Below are positions 36,229-49,149 of a DNA stretch of 64,000 nucleotides, piece after piece. Location: NCBI RefSeq assembly GCF_020080835.1, contig NC_058165.1, positions 13,017,961-13,081,960 of the forward strand, given 5' to 3'. The notes under the pieces are model-generated. The model was not told the DNA's origin. It was given only the letters and a program-made list of their open reading frames with translations, and did not search any database. Position numbers and translations under genes: made by a program. The stretch is from Cotesia glomerata (Eukaryota; Arthropoda; Insecta; Hymenoptera; Braconidae). The stretch's first letter is position 1; each line of letters opens with the position of its first letter.

Positions 36229-38728
36229 ATATGAACAACTTAAACATATGTCAATTTCCCAAGAATCTGATATTTATTCGGGTTTCTATTTACCGCATCA
36301 TGCTGTTATCAAAGCTGATAGCACTACCACGAAAACCCGAGTAGTTTTCGATGGCTCTTGCAAAACTTCGACAGGAATATCTTTAAACGATACCCTAATG
36401 GTTGGACCTAAATTACAAGACGATCTTTTTGTCATTCTAGTTCGATATCGATCCCATATTTACGCCCTTACTGCTGATATAGAAAAAATGTATCGACAAA
36501 TACTTGTTCATCCTGACGATGTCAAGTATCAAAAAATTCTATTTCGAGAAAGCAGGGACGAAACCATCAAATTTTATACTTCGAATACCGTAACCTATGG
36601 AACTTCTGCTGGTTCATACCTTGCAATTAAATCCCTACAGCAATTAGGAAAAGACGAACGCGAATCTTATCCCAATGCTTCTGTAGTATTGCAAAATGAT
36701 TTTTACGTAGACGATCTTCTGTCGGGAGCTGAAACTTTACCTAAAGCAAAGGCTCTTCGTAATGAATTAAATGCTTTATTAGCAAAAGGAGGCTTCCACC
36801 TTCGCAAATGGGCCTCTAATCATCCCTCTCTCTCTGATAATGCTTCAAATTGTGGAGGAAGTATGAGCAAATCTCTCGATTCTGATACTACTAGTAAAAC
36901 ACTGGGAATTCACTGGAGACCATCCAGTGACACTCTATGTTACTCCGTAAAAATATCCGATTCCAAGGCAACCAAGCGGGCAATCTTGTTAGAAAGTGCT
37001 AAATTGTTCGATCCGCTAGGTTTGCTAGGTCCAGTTATAGTATATGCAAAAATCATGATGCAGTTATGCTGGAAATCCGGAATTACTTGGGATGAATCTG
37101 TTCCTCAGGAAATTCATAATACCTGGGAATTATATAAATCACAATTGCCCGTATTGGAGACATTAAGATTCACGCGATGCCTTTTAGTAGAGAATGCAAG
37201 TAATCTGCAAATTCACGGATTCTGTGATGCCAGTGAAAAGGCATATGGCGCCTGTATTTATTTGCGATCTACTAGTCCCAACGGCAAGGTCTATACACGA
37301 TTAATATGCTCCAAATCTCGTGTCGCACCAGTTAATTCTGTGAGTCTGCCTCGCTTAGAGCTATGCGGTGCACTTCTCTTATCAACTTTATACAATGCAG
37401 TCCGTGAATCATTTACTCTTCAAATCGGAGACACATATTTATGGTGCGATTCCACGATATCTCTGCATTGGATTCATACCGCACCTTATCGTCTCAAAAC
37501 CTTTGTATCAAATCGAGTCGCAAAAATTCAAAAAAGGACTGTAAACTGTCACTGGTGGCATATACCCTCTGCAGATAATCCTGCTGACTTCGTATCTCGC
37601 GGTCAACTTCCCGCTGAATTCGCCGTAAATGCAATGTGGCAAACTGGGCCCTCTTGGTTGACTTCACCTGAGCAAGCTTGGCCCAGGTCCTTACTACCAG
37701 ATATCACTATCCCCGAGCTTAAATCTCCTTCGAATGATTCTATGCAGTGCATGCAAATCACATTAGACAAGTTCGATATATTACACAGATACAGCTCCAT
37801 GAGAACCTTACAACGTGTAGTAGCTTATAATACTAGATTTTTGCATAACCTAAAAAACAAAAATCAACGAATAACTGGTAACTTGACTGCTCAAGAACTC
37901 AAGAGTTCCCTAACACTAATTATAAAATTAACTCAATCTACGGGCTTTCTTAAGGAAATGAATTGTTTAAAATCGAAAAAATCCTTGCCCGATAATAGCA
38001 ACTTGCTTCAACTATCCCCGTATTTAGATGATCTTGGTATAATGCGTGTCGGAGGTCAACTTTCTCTACCTTCATTGCATAATTACCAGCAGCATCCCAT
38101 GCTACTTCCTTCTAATCACTTTATCACTACTTTAATAGTGCGAGAAGAACACGCTCGCTTAATGCATGCCGGGGCTCAAGCTACTCTATACTCTGTTCGT
38201 CAAAATTATTGGCCCATAAATAGTCGAAATACTGTACGAAAGATATTGCATCAGTGCGGTCGTTGTTTTCGCGCAAAGCCGCGTCTTGCCGATTACAGCT
38301 CTGGCCTTCTGCCCAAATGCAGAATTGAGCAATGCCGTCCATTTTTAAAGACTGGAATTGATTTTTGTGGTCCTTTGTTTATCAAGGAAAAACGATTCCG
38401 TAATCGTAACAAAGTCAGAGTATATGTAGCTGTTTTTGTATTTATGGTCACCAAGGCCGTACATTTAGAGTTAGTTTGTGACTTCACTAGCGAAGCCTTT
38501 ATTGCGAGTTTAAGGCGCTTTTTTGCCAGGTGCGGGAAATCCGCGGAAATACACTCCAATAACGGTACCAATTTTGTTGGCGCTTGCCGAGAAATTCGAG
38601 AATTTTTTAACTCTTCTGAATACCAAATTGCTCTCGGAAAATTTCTTAACGACGAACGCATAACTTGGCATTTTATACCTCCCAGAGCTCCTTACTTTGG
38701 AGGACTTTGGGAAGCTGCGGTTAAATAA
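36197..38728 (+). pseudogene. BEL/Pao reverse transcriptase, RNase H and integrase
   Basis: RT: TADIEKMYRQI, then FYVDDLL holding the YVDD catalytic box (about residue 170). RNase H: GFCDASEKAYGACIYL, LPRLELCGALLL and WCDSTISLHWI. Integrase: an HHCC zinc finger (HARLMHAG...HQCGRCF) and a core with the first acid in KTGIDFCGP and the glutamate in GGLWEAAV. The middle catalytic position reads SNNGTNF where the family has SDNGTNF, so the Asp is Asn and strand transfer should fail. An in-frame TAA at 38726 (one base from the expected Ser codon) cuts off the integrase C-terminus, which continues at 38729-39244. Confidence 0.9.
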
Positions 38729-39244
38729 TTCAAAAAACATTTATTACCCACTGTAGGTGATAATATATTAACATACGACCAATTGGAAACATATGTAGTT
38801 GAGATAGAAGCAATATTAAATTCCAGACCCTTATCTCCTATGTCCTCAGACCCCAATGACCTTTTACCCTTAACCGCTGGTCATTTTCTAATTGGTGGTC
38901 CCATGACTAGCTTGCCTGACATCAATTTTATCGATACACCAACGAATAGGTTATCTGCTTGGCAACACGCTCAAAAACTAAAGCAGCATTTCTGGACTCG
39001 CTGGAATAAGGAATATCTCAACAACCTAATTCAACACCCGCACTTATCCAAGCAAGAAAATCTTCAGGTTGGTCGATTAGTGATGCTTCGAGAAGACAAC
39101 GTGCCCCCATTATCTTGGCCAATGGGTCGCATCACCGCAATCTGCCCAGGAGCCGACGGAGTCGTACGAGTTGTCTACGTGAAGACCAACACCGGTGTAT
39201 ACAAGCGCTGCGTGAAGAGACTTTGCCCGTTGCCTTTAGAATAA
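38729..39244 (+). pseudogene. BEL/Pao integrase C-terminus
   Basis: In frame with the upstream pol reading after the TAA at 38726. It holds the conserved BEL tail: LNSRPLSPMSSDPNDLLPLT, HFLIGGPM, LKQHFWTRWNKEYL and the final GRITAICPGADGVVRVV, ending at TAA 39242. No further lesion is seen here. Confidence 0.85.
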
Positions 39245-39301
39245 TTAATTTTTATTTTTTCTTTTATTTTATTGAACTTCATTAGTTCAAGGCGGCCGGC
39301 A

Positions 39302-40150
39302 TGTTCATTCTCAATTTAATTTAATTAATTTATGCTTAATAATTTCTTACATATAATTAATGTTTAACATAGTTCATTTACTAATTGCCTGGGTTTTTTC
39401 TCTTTTTTGTTATCTTTATCTGAAGGACCCAGACAGCTATAAAATTGGTTATTTTTTAAATACTCGAAATAATCTCTAGTTTCAACATCTGTATTTTGAC
39501 GTATTATTGACTATCCGTTTAGGTTTTTCCCATCTATTGTATTTTGTATACTTTAACCAAGACATTCGTATTTTGGAAATTTTAAGTATTTAAAAAATAA
39601 TTCTCATTTTTTCAGCATACAGACTGACATGCTTTACATTATTTACAACTTAAGCCTAATATTACAACTTAAGCCTAGCACCTGGACTTACGTTTTATTA
39701 CCTTATTTTTTAAGCTAGTTTTTATATTTACAATACCCACATCTCTCTAATTACAATATTTTCCCAAGTTTGTGCTTAGACGCCTGCAAGTCTGCAGCCC
39801 ATCATAAATCATTAGTCCCTTCAAGTCCTTACCTGATGTCAGTACCTCATACCCTATATTTGCGCCTAAGGTTTGACAATATACACCCGCCTTTTACTCC
39901 TCTAATTAGCCAATAGTTCCTTAAAATATCCTTCTTTACATTTTTCCGTACTTTTCCACCAATAATAAAGCTTGTTTTCCCTTTCCTTATTTTTTACTTG
40001 ACTAATTTACGCCTTAATCTAAGTTGTAATGTTGTACTAAGATTTTTGTATAAGTTAGTTCATTCTAAGATCTCATATTTAACACACACTAATTTTTTTG
40101 TAACTGTCTACGCAGAATAAAATAGCATAACTAAATACAGTTCGTTTTTA
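39302..40150 (+). repeat. BEL/Pao 3' LTR
   Basis: 849 bases, 98.9% identical to the 5' LTR, preceded by a GC-rich purine tract and followed by GTAGATTTCAT. The same GTAGATTTCAT word occurs twice near 41154-41188. Confidence 0.9.
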
Positions 40151-40270
40151 GTAGATTTCATAAAAACCTAACTATTGTAATTGTCCTCATAACGCAACTT
40201 TTGAAAAATTTTGGTGTATTTCGACCTAACTCGATGAGCTGAGTCAGAAAATACATATGGTTCAAAAATT

Positions 40271-40396
<126 letters not shown>

Positions 40397-41409
40397 GATA
40401 TAACGCGGGGCTTGTCAGCATGATAACGTCTACAATTCTCTATTGATCTCAATGAAACTCTACATACTTATTCTACAGACGATTATGAAGGTCGAGTTCA
40501 AATTTGAGCCAAATCGGTCAATAAGTTTAGAAATTACAGCATTTTTAAATTTTGAAAAATACGAAAATTCCATATTTTTATCGCTTTTTCTTCAAATAAC
40601 TTTTAAACGCGTCGAGATATTTGAATTCTGTAAAATGCATCTTATTGCTGAAAAAATAAGCTTCAATTTACATATTTACATGTATTTCTAGGCCAAAAAA
40701 CATCTATTTTGGGATCTATTTTAATGAAATTTTACTCTTGCAGTCGTTTTTTTTTCGAATATTATCTATCATCTGTCCATCTTTAAAGACTTTAGTTAGT
40801 CAGTGATTTCCTCATTACACAGATTTCCACATCACCCATGAGGTACTGTGTAGTAAGATGCGTGCCCTTTTTTTAACGTGGCGGGTCCCCAGTAGGCTTT
40901 TACCACGTAGAGAGGAGGGAAGGGAGCAAAAATGTCACTATAAAAATTATAAACGTTTAAAATTAATCATTTTCAATTCTATATCTAACTCATAATTGAT
41001 TTGTTTAAACTTTTACGAAACCGAGATTTTAATTTTTAGGTGAAAGTAAATCATACCTCCGCTCGCACTTAAGGCATGCAATAGATCAAACAAAAAAACT
41101 TTGCCCCACTTCACCCGTCCCTAGTATTCATGTCTTTTTATTTATTTTTTTTAGTAGATTTCATATTTTTTTTTAGTAGATTTCATATTTTTCTTGTAAT
41201 TATTTATTCAAGTATCTATTTTCTTTTCTTTTTTACACCAGATTTTAATAAATTTTCTTTTTTTCACTTTGTAATTTTTCATTCAACTATTATTATTTAA
41301 ATTAAAATAATTTGTTAATTGTCATAAAGTTTCAATCTATTAATTAATTATTTACGATGTTCATATTCTAACTTTTTATGATCTTGGTAATTGCACGACA
41401 TGCAAGTAA
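40397..41409. other. Intergenic, nothing recognised
   Basis: AT-rich with one short GC-richer stretch (40870-40935). Duplicated TAGTAGATTTCATATTT words lie at 41154-41190. No gene is supported. Confidence 0.5.
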
Positions 41410-41566
41410 GGGGCCGTTCATAAACTACGTCACGCAAAATATCGGTATTTTGGACCCCCTCCCCCCCCCTTCGTCACGCTTTTTCCCATCTTCTTAACAT
41501 GTATGGTCACACTTGACAACACCCCCCCCCTCCCCCTAAGTGCGAACGTATTTTATGAACGGCCCC
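41410..41566. mobile_element. PIF/Harbinger-like MITE
   Basis: 157 bases with inverted ends GGGGCCGTTCATAAA and TTTATGAACGGCCCC, flanked by TAA on both sides (41407-41409 and 41567-41569). A 3-bp TAA duplication and GGG-type ends fit PIF/Harbinger nonautonomous elements. C-rich runs fill the interior. Confidence 0.85.
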
Positions 41567-41706
41567 TAATTAATATTTTTAAAAAAAAATCTGTGTTGAC
41601 TCAATACATAATTAAATATAGTATCTTAAATAATTCGTAAAGTAATCGATAAAGGACAAATAATTATAACAAATCCAATAATAAACAAATTTATTATATA
41701 ATTTTA

Positions 41707-42873
41707 TTATGATAACCATCTTTGCTGTAAGATATTCATATCATAATCAATCAAACGTAAACCTTTTATTTTACGAATATCTTCAATATACTGAGTAAAA
41801 TTGATAATTCTATTTTTAAATCGACAAATCTGATAATGAGATTCGTCCATCCAAATTATTGTTAATATTTTATATGTATTTAGAGTTGCAAGATCTATTG
41901 TTATAAGATTATCGAGTTTTTGACGAATACCATCAATACTAAATAAGATGATTTTAGTTTGTAAAGCCTGACTCATTGCAAATAAAGTCCCTTCGTTACC
42001 CCAAATTTTGTTAGCAGCAACCATTCTTAAAAAATCATCTATACTAGGACTTTCCAATATATCTTTACTTTCATTACTAGTTCTAACTTCTATTTCTCCT
42101 GCTGTACATATTTTTTCATAAAAACTTAAATTCATTGTTACTTGATGAATGACAAAAATTTTAATTTCATAAAATCTTTCTTCGTCATTTAAAATAATTT
42201 CGGCAAATGTTCGAAATAAACAGTTTCCGTCATCATAAACGTTATCAAGAAAAAAATTATTCAAAATTGTGTCTGGAAATCTTCCTTCAACTATCTTTTT
42301 TTTTTGAGGCCAGGTTTTTTTATGACTAAAATTTCTCAAATAAATTTCAAATTTATTTTTTATGTTGTCATAAATTTCTAAAATAACATTCTGGTTGACT
42401 TGTATAATATTTATAATTCCACTTAAACATTTACAACAATGTATTTGACCCGCAATTAGTTGTGCTTTTTGTGTAATAGAGTCATCAATACTCTTAGATA
42501 TATCGTGATTATTAACACCACCATCTATAATTTGAGTAGGAGCAATGGTCAAGTGAGAGATATTAGAATTTTTTTGTTGATTATTTTTTGTTTTGTTTTG
42601 TTGTTTACTGTTAGTAGCACTAACATTTGAGTGAATATTATGCGAATCAACTTTTATTTCAACTATACGAACATCTTGCCATGTTTTTTCATCAAATATA
42701 GGGGATTCAAATTTTCTACGAGCTGCTATAAAGTGCCAATTAACTTCATTAATTATCGTGAACGGTATTAATGAATATTTGATACTTGGTAAATATTTAT
42801 GAATGCAACTTTTTTCATGTGTTTCCTTCATTACAGAAATTGCAATTATAATTATATTTAAAGCATCACTCAT
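41707..42873 (-). pseudogene. Helentron C-terminal OTU protease domain
   Basis: The first part of this frame (MSDALN to the His in NWHF) is the second half of the upstream OTU domain, displaced by a one-base deletion near 42909; the codons just before the ATG already read WGNEGSIYA. From about residue 205 a second OTU domain follows with the nucleophile motif DDGNCLFRTFAE (about 212), the WGNEGTLFAMSQAL block and the catalytic His in ESHYQI (about 343), so its triad looks complete. In Helitrons OTU proteases may process the polyprotein or counter host ubiquitin signalling; neither is shown here. Ends at TAA 41707. Confidence 0.8.
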
Positions 42874-45800
42874 AGCGTAGATCGAACCTTCATTTCCCCA
42901 TTTATCTTCACGAGATTTATCATTCGTAGAAAGTCATCTAATTTTGGACGCATTATTAATAGACCATTCTTGTCTTTAACAGAAAAAGCACCGTGGTTGA
43001 TTAATGATTCATATTTATATTTATGACAAGTAATAAAATATATAATGAAAAGTTTTATTTCAATATACCTTTCTTGATCATAAAATACCAACTCAGCAAA
43101 TGTTCGAAATAGACAATTGCCATCCTTAGCTACATCAGTTAATTGAAATTTTTCATTCATAATGCGATTAATTTGAGCACTTTTAGTTGATAAGTTGTTC
43201 ACTTTTAGGTCAAACTTCATATAATTGCGACCGTTCGAGTGATTAATAAATTTTTCTATCATATTTTTTTCAACTCTTCCATGAATTTCTGAAGATAGTT
43301 GATGCATTAAATTTTTATTTTGATCTAACAACCATTCAATTTCTTTTAGTGTTTTACTTTTTTCAATATTAATCAAAGTTAAACAAAAAATTCTTATTAC
43401 TTCAGTTCTATGATTATTCTTGATGATTTGCTCTTTATTTTTAATATTTCTATTGAAAACTTTTTTTGTACTGGACCGTAAATTTTTTTTATTATTTATT
43501 ACAAAATTCAATTTGATTGTCTCTAATAATTTATGGACATTAATTCTGTTTTCCAGAGAATGAATAAAATTAGAGAAATCAATTTTCAACGGTGTCGTTA
43601 ACGATGTAATATCATATTCTTTATATTTGTTTATTATTAATGGAATGTAATGCTTCGAATTAGAATCTAAATACAAGTAAAATTCTTCACGATTATCAGC
43701 TGGGGCGATTCTTATACTTGACAGTTTAGATTGTGTTATAATATTAATTGGACGTTGAAGAATTGCTGATATCAATACGATATTTCCTGTTTCTGCACAT
43801 TGTTCACTTAGAATATTTTCGAAAGATATTTTTTGAAAAAGTACATTTGGAATATCTCTCAGAAACTTGTGGTTTATAGTGAAATGAATAGATTCTAAAA
43901 CTCGTAAACATGTTATCAATTCCTCTCCACCGCTTATCAATATTGATATAGCATAATAAAAAGAATTATGATTTTGATTTTTTCTTATATCCAACGCAAA
44001 GAAATTGTTTTGAAGTGATATTGGAATTTTAGAATTATTATCATTATATCTTTTAAAGTTTTTATGAATGAAAATTTTCTCTTTGATAAATTCATGAATT
44101 TTAGTGATTATTTTGAAATCGTTTTCTTCAACAACTTTTGTATCAAGTAGTTTCTTTCTTAACCATTTTCCTTCATTAATTACTTCAACTAATGTCAGTT
44201 CATGTTCATTCTGCTTTTTATCATTTTCTTCAACATTTAACATCTTTTCATTAATAATACATGTAAGTTGTTTATGATATCCAAAAATTGTTTCAGTTAT
44301 ACCACAATTTAATTGAAAATTGGAAAAAATTATGTCGATTGTCGTTAATGAATTTGTTGTAGAATCAGTTCTTTTTAACATTGAATGCAGTTGTCTTGAA
44401 TTCAACCATTTGAAGAACGAATGTGATGATTCACTATTTAAATTTATATTAAAATCACCCAAAAAAATTATTTTTTTACAATTTTTTTCTGCGATATTGA
44501 TCATTTCTTCGATGTTCTTTTTTATTGATGAATAATTAGTTGATGGAGATTTATAACCTGTACAAATTGCAATATCATTATACACGCCAGTTATAAGTGA
44601 ACAAGATTGTAATTTTTCTTCATTATTATAACTATAATGAATTGAAAAGTTTTTGTCTTTTCGACAGTATACTACTAATCCGTAAGCATGTCTTTTACGA
44701 CTTTTTGATACATTTACACGATGAATAATTTCATAATCTGGTATTGTAATATCATCTTCAATTTTTATCCATGTTTCTGCCGCTATAAAAATACAAGGCT
44801 TGTATAACTTCATAAAATTATTAAAATCAAACCAATGTGACTTTTCTCTCAAGCTTTGTATATTTTGATAAATAACTGTTTCTGACTCTAGGTTATTAAT
44901 AAAATAACATGATAACGACAATCTCTTATTCAATAAGCGCTTTACTTCGATTTGTACTTTATCATATGGATTTTGATGCAAAGGAATTTTCAAATCTCCT
45001 ATCATAAATAATCCAATTAATTTAGTACACCGACTAAAGGCTACATAAAGTTCATTTTTTTTCATTCCTTTAGCTAAATGTACGACAACAGTATTATATG
45101 TTCCACCTTGACTCTTGTAAATTGTAATTGCTTCTGCTGGAACTAAAGGAAATTGTTTTCGAATTATTGTCACTATTTTTTTCGTAGGTTGAATATTTTT
45201 CACTATTTTGTCTATGGCAGTCCAATTTTCTTGACCATCTTTGTTTATTTCTTTTCTTCTTTTTTTACCAATTATATCATCGGAAAAATCTAACCAAAGT
45301 CTAATAATTTCATTCTCATTATTTAGTTCATATCCTTTTAAGATTCCGACTGCACCATTAACAAGCCCATCTTCTACATCAATATTTATAGTCAACATGT
45401 ATTTAACACCAATACTTAATGAAAGATTAGAAGGCAATCCTTTTGCATTTTTGGTTTCTATAGTTTTACAATAATTAATTAAATTTTGTTTCATTACTTC
45501 TGAGCACTTTCCCGTAATTTTATCATTTGCCGTAATATTTTTTCTAAGAACATCTTTGATTATAATTTCTTCATTATAATTATCCACTTCGACATTAGTA
45601 CGAAATAAATGGATTGCATCTTCTGGTATATCATCGTTATTGTGTACTATTCTAGATTCAAAAAGCTCAAAATCATTTTCAGATAATGTACCACCAGCTA
45701 AGTTATTGAGAGCTTTAGCAAACTTAAGATCATTCTTTTGCCGCATTATTTCTGTTAATTGATAACTCGTAAATAAATTCCATAAAGGATTACCGATAAT

Positions 45801-46010
45801 ATCTCCATAAAGATCCATTGAATGAGCTTGAAAAACATATCTGTCACCAACAGGAGCCAATTGATTAAAATCACCGAAAACAATTACCGATATTCCACCA
45901 AACGGTTTCGAAGTTTGAAAAATTTGCTTTAACCGGCTATCAACTTGTTGAATCATCCTTGAACCTACCATACTGATTTCATCAATTATAATTAAACTAA
46001 GATCTTTCAA
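42870..46010 (-). pseudogene. Helentron helicase, EEP endonuclease and OTU domains
   Basis: Residues 1-340: PIF1 helicase from Walker B (IIIDEISMVG) through GDFNQLAPV (46-53) to YKSQGGT (about 297) and YVAFSR (about 322). Residues 380-600: apurinic-type endonuclease with NIQSLREKSHW, AETW (about 408), LGDFNIN (about 516) and TTIDIIFSN (about 555). Residues 670-830: an OTU-like domain reading NHNSFYYAIS, where active members have DGNCFYRA, so the nucleophile Cys is Ser. From about 950: an OTU domain with KDGNCLFRTFAEL, cut at residue 1046 by the frameshift. The helicase N-terminus (Walker A) lies upstream, separated only by the in-frame TAG at 46062. The start at 46010 is just the first ATG after that stop. 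Confidence 0.85.
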
Positions 46011-46061
46011 TTTTGAATATAGCGTATTTCGAGTACCACTACTTAATGGAGCAAGATCTGT

Positions 46062-48680
46062 CTAACATTGATTCAATGGGAGTATAAAAGCTGCGTGTAA
46101 AGTTGTTCCTTTAATTCCAAATGCTGCTTTTCCTGTTGGCGCACACAATAAAACTTTCGTAGATTCTAAATTATTAGATTCAAAATTAAAAAAACGAAGC
46201 ATAGTTTGATAAATTGCTTCAATCAGTCGAGATTTTCCAACGCCAGCACCACCTAATACACAATGATATAAGGGTAATAATTTTTTAGTTTTAAAATGAT
46301 GTAATAAGTGTAATAAAAATTTTCTTTGTTTTTCATTAAGAAAGCAAACTAAATCAATAAAATGTTCCTCAGTAACCAATCGCGGTATTGATACATAATG
46401 AATATCTTTATCATCACAATTTCTGTTTTCAGTTCCACTTTCATTCATATCTATGGAAATATCACCTTCACGAGTAGGATCATCAAAAACTTCTAAATTT
46501 TTTGGAGTATTTCCATCTGTTTTATCTTCATTATCAAATTCAATCATTTTTTGGGTAGCTTCTTTCAATAGATTTTCTATATTTTCATTGTATACGTATT
46601 CCGATCTTCTTTCTTTAATTAAGTTTTGATTTTTTAAAAATAATGAAGAAGTAGATGTAATCAAAATATTTTCATTTCGCCATGGTATAAATAACATTAC
46701 ATTTTCTCTAGTAAAATTTTCGATATCTGTTTGTTCATCATAATTTATAAATCTAAGAACTTTAGATTTTCTTCTTTTTCGTACAAAACCTGAATTATCG
46801 ATAAGTTTTAAAGATATTGAATTGTCAATACAATGATCATCATCACTTTCATCATCACTATAAATTTTATTTTTTCTATGATATTCTTTTGTAGAATAAT
46901 TATACCAAGATACAAATGATGCAAGACATGTATCTTCTAACTCATGTGGACGATGTATATAATGATCTAATGTATCTTTTATATAAATATCTGTTGAATT
47001 TAAAGGCAATTTCTTAAGATCTTCTTTAGATTTAACTACTTGAATTCTATTTTCGGGAAGATTAGTATTTACAAATGTAACTTCTCTTGAACACTTTGAC
47101 AAAGGTAATGCTAAAATATAGTAAACTGCTTCTTGGGACCCAAATTCACTTGCTTTTAAAAATGCATTTGCAATTAATCTTAACTGTTCTTTCATCGTAT
47201 AATTTCCTCTCTTAACTTCATTTGTCACATCATACATTAGTCGTGAGAGACCTGAGATAGGTTTGTTTAAGTAATTCAATACATAACTTGCACATGAGTA
47301 CATATCTAATATAAACTGAATATCCATATTTGCGGAATGTAGTTTCAATAATTCTTGATTATAAGAATTAATCATACATTCATCTGGATTTCTGCGTAAC
47401 ATAACTGTCGGGCGATACAAACCACTTCGGATAATTTCTATATATGAATCATAAGTTATTCGAAATTTCTTTAACATTTGTTCTATTGAAATAATACTTT
47501 CTTTTTTAAAATTTTCTTCTAAAAATTTTTGTATATCTTCACGGACTTTTCGTAATTCATTTTTTCGTTCTTTCTCCATAGTAGAAAAAGGTTTCAAAAT
47601 ACATGTTTTAATCATTGGAAAAAATGGAATATCAAAGCGACACTTTATATTCTTTAATCCCTTTTTACAAGTAAATGTATGTCTATGAGTTTGTAACTTG
47701 ATAAGTTCTCTTGAAAGAAGTTTATTAGAACATGTAATAAATTTATCAATAAATCGAATGACACCTAGATTATTTTCGTCTTCATCATCATAATTTGGAG
47801 CATTTTCAAGCCATAATAAACAGTGAATATGTGGAGAACCTCTTTGCTGGAATTCAATTCTGTAATAAAAATCTATTATATTATGCTCACGAAAAATACT
47901 GTTATTTTCTTTCATTACTTTAAATAATTCTCTTATTCGGTAATCAAAATATCTAGCAATTGTTACAGGATCACCACTAATCAATCTAGCTTTTTCTTTA
48001 TAATCCATTTTTTCTGCTTGTTCTAACGTAATTTCTTCTTCATCAACAACTTTTTTCAATATTACGATTAACTCAGGCCATTTTGTTTCTGCTGCTGATA
48101 AAGTAAAAAATAGATTTGGCGGCCCAATTTGTCTAAATAATGCAAATACGTTCTTCTTTTTCTCTTCCCAAAACGATGGTGACCCTCGATCATGAGATAA
48201 AAATTTGAATCCACTATCATTTAATTCCATATATTTGATATTATTATCATCAAGCATATCTACTACTTTCATTAATTTAGATTTAATTTTATTTTTTCGT
48301 AAACAAAAATTTATACTCGATGCAATTTTTGATGTTCTAAGTTTTAATGCTGAGAAAAATAATTTGATAATCGTAGCACATCGTCGATCTGATCTCATTA
48401 TTTCTGATTTAATCCAATTTTGATACGTTATATGTTCAGGTTTCTTAATCAGCTTACCCCCATAAATTTTGATAAAACTTAATGCTTCAGCATATTCATC
48501 AAATAATGAAACCAGTAATTGACCTCCAGGAGCAAAAACAATAGCTTGCGTTAATAAAAGAGTTGATTCATCTTCGACATTTACCGGTTCTTCATACCGG
48601 ACGATCATAAAATTACTTAACCTTGACGAGTCGAGTATAAAGCACGACCTCACGCGCCTCGTGCTACGAGGTGTGAACAT
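46062..48680 (-). pseudogene. Helentron Rep and helicase N-terminus
   Basis: Rolling-circle Rep: FFTLSAAETKWPELI, the HUH motif in GSPHIHCLLW (about residue 281) and the two-tyrosine YVLNYLNK (about 466). The frame proceeds to the helicase Walker A GGAGVGKSRL (about 809) and CAPTGKAA, then a TAG after LPLNQC; the codons after the stop remain in frame and match the helicase, so this is a single nonsense change. The first about 20 residues come from the repeat shared with 8430-8494 and are probably not native; the true N-terminus, which usually carries zinc-binding residues, is missing. Confidence 0.85.
48601..48670 (+). repeat. Hairpin repeat at the Rep 5' boundary
   Basis: A copy of the 8430-8494 sequence, including AGTCGAGTATAAAGCA and a CCTC...GAGG hairpin. 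It overlaps the apparent start of Rep. Either it is part of the Helentron 5' structure or another element joined here. Confidence 0.55.
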
Positions 48681-49145
48681 GAATTTAAAATTTGAACATG
48701 TAACACAAGCGCATAAGACATTTGGAATTATTAAACTTAGCTTTTATTTATTTTTTAAATAATTTTATTAAGATTTATATTTGAAAAAAAAAAAAAAAAA
48801 AAAAAAAAAACAATAACCATGTGAAAAAGAGTGCATCAGCAACTCTTTAGAAGAATAAATTCGCGAAAAATTCGGAAAAATATAGACAAAACTCCATAAT
48901 AAAATATTATTAAATTAAAAGTAATGAAGCTATAAGTTCCAGTCGCAATTTTATACCAACAAAAATCATTATTTTGAATGATGAAAAATAGCTGTATCTT
49001 CATTATTGATGATTTGTCATAAAGTTTTTCGGAATGACGAGAGTAGTAAGAACTACTAGAGATGCAAAATCCATTTGAAAAAATTTTTTTCTTTGAATTA
49101 AAAACTTAAATAAAAAAAATTTTCAGACTTTAACAAAGCTAAGTC
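48681..49145. other. AT-rich DNA with a 27-base A run
   Basis: A run of A at 48784-48810 stands out, possibly the tail of a retroposed fragment read on the plus strand; no body was recognised upstream of it. Nothing else is supported. Confidence 0.4.
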
Positions 49146-49149
49146 TTAA

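Larger units (their letters stand above)
31574..40150 (+). mobile_element. BEL/Pao LTR retrotransposon, full length
   Basis: Two 849-base LTRs bound a plus-strand gag-pol region. The LTRs differ at nine positions (1.06%), mostly C to T from 5' to 3' copy. The purine-rich AAGGCGGCCGGCA just before the 3' LTR is the likely polypurine tract. The coding region carries several disabling lesions. No matching target duplication was found: the 5' flank is Helitron Rep sequence and the 3' flank (GTAGATTTCAT) is unrelated, which suggests recombination or deletion after insertion. Confidence 0.9.
41707..48680 (-). mobile_element. Helentron-type Helitron, coding part
   Basis: Minus-strand order: Rep, PIF1-type helicase, EEP endonuclease, a Cys-less OTU-like domain, OTU, OTU. 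The endonuclease and OTU domains after the helicase identify the Helentron branch. Only two internal lesions were found: an in-frame TAG at 46062-46064 and a one-base deletion near 42909; otherwise about 2,300 codons read through. The N-terminal end is suspect because it runs through a dispersed repeat. Terminal sequences were not resolved; bases 41570-41706 beyond the 3' side are AT-rich with nothing recognised. Confidence 0.85.
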
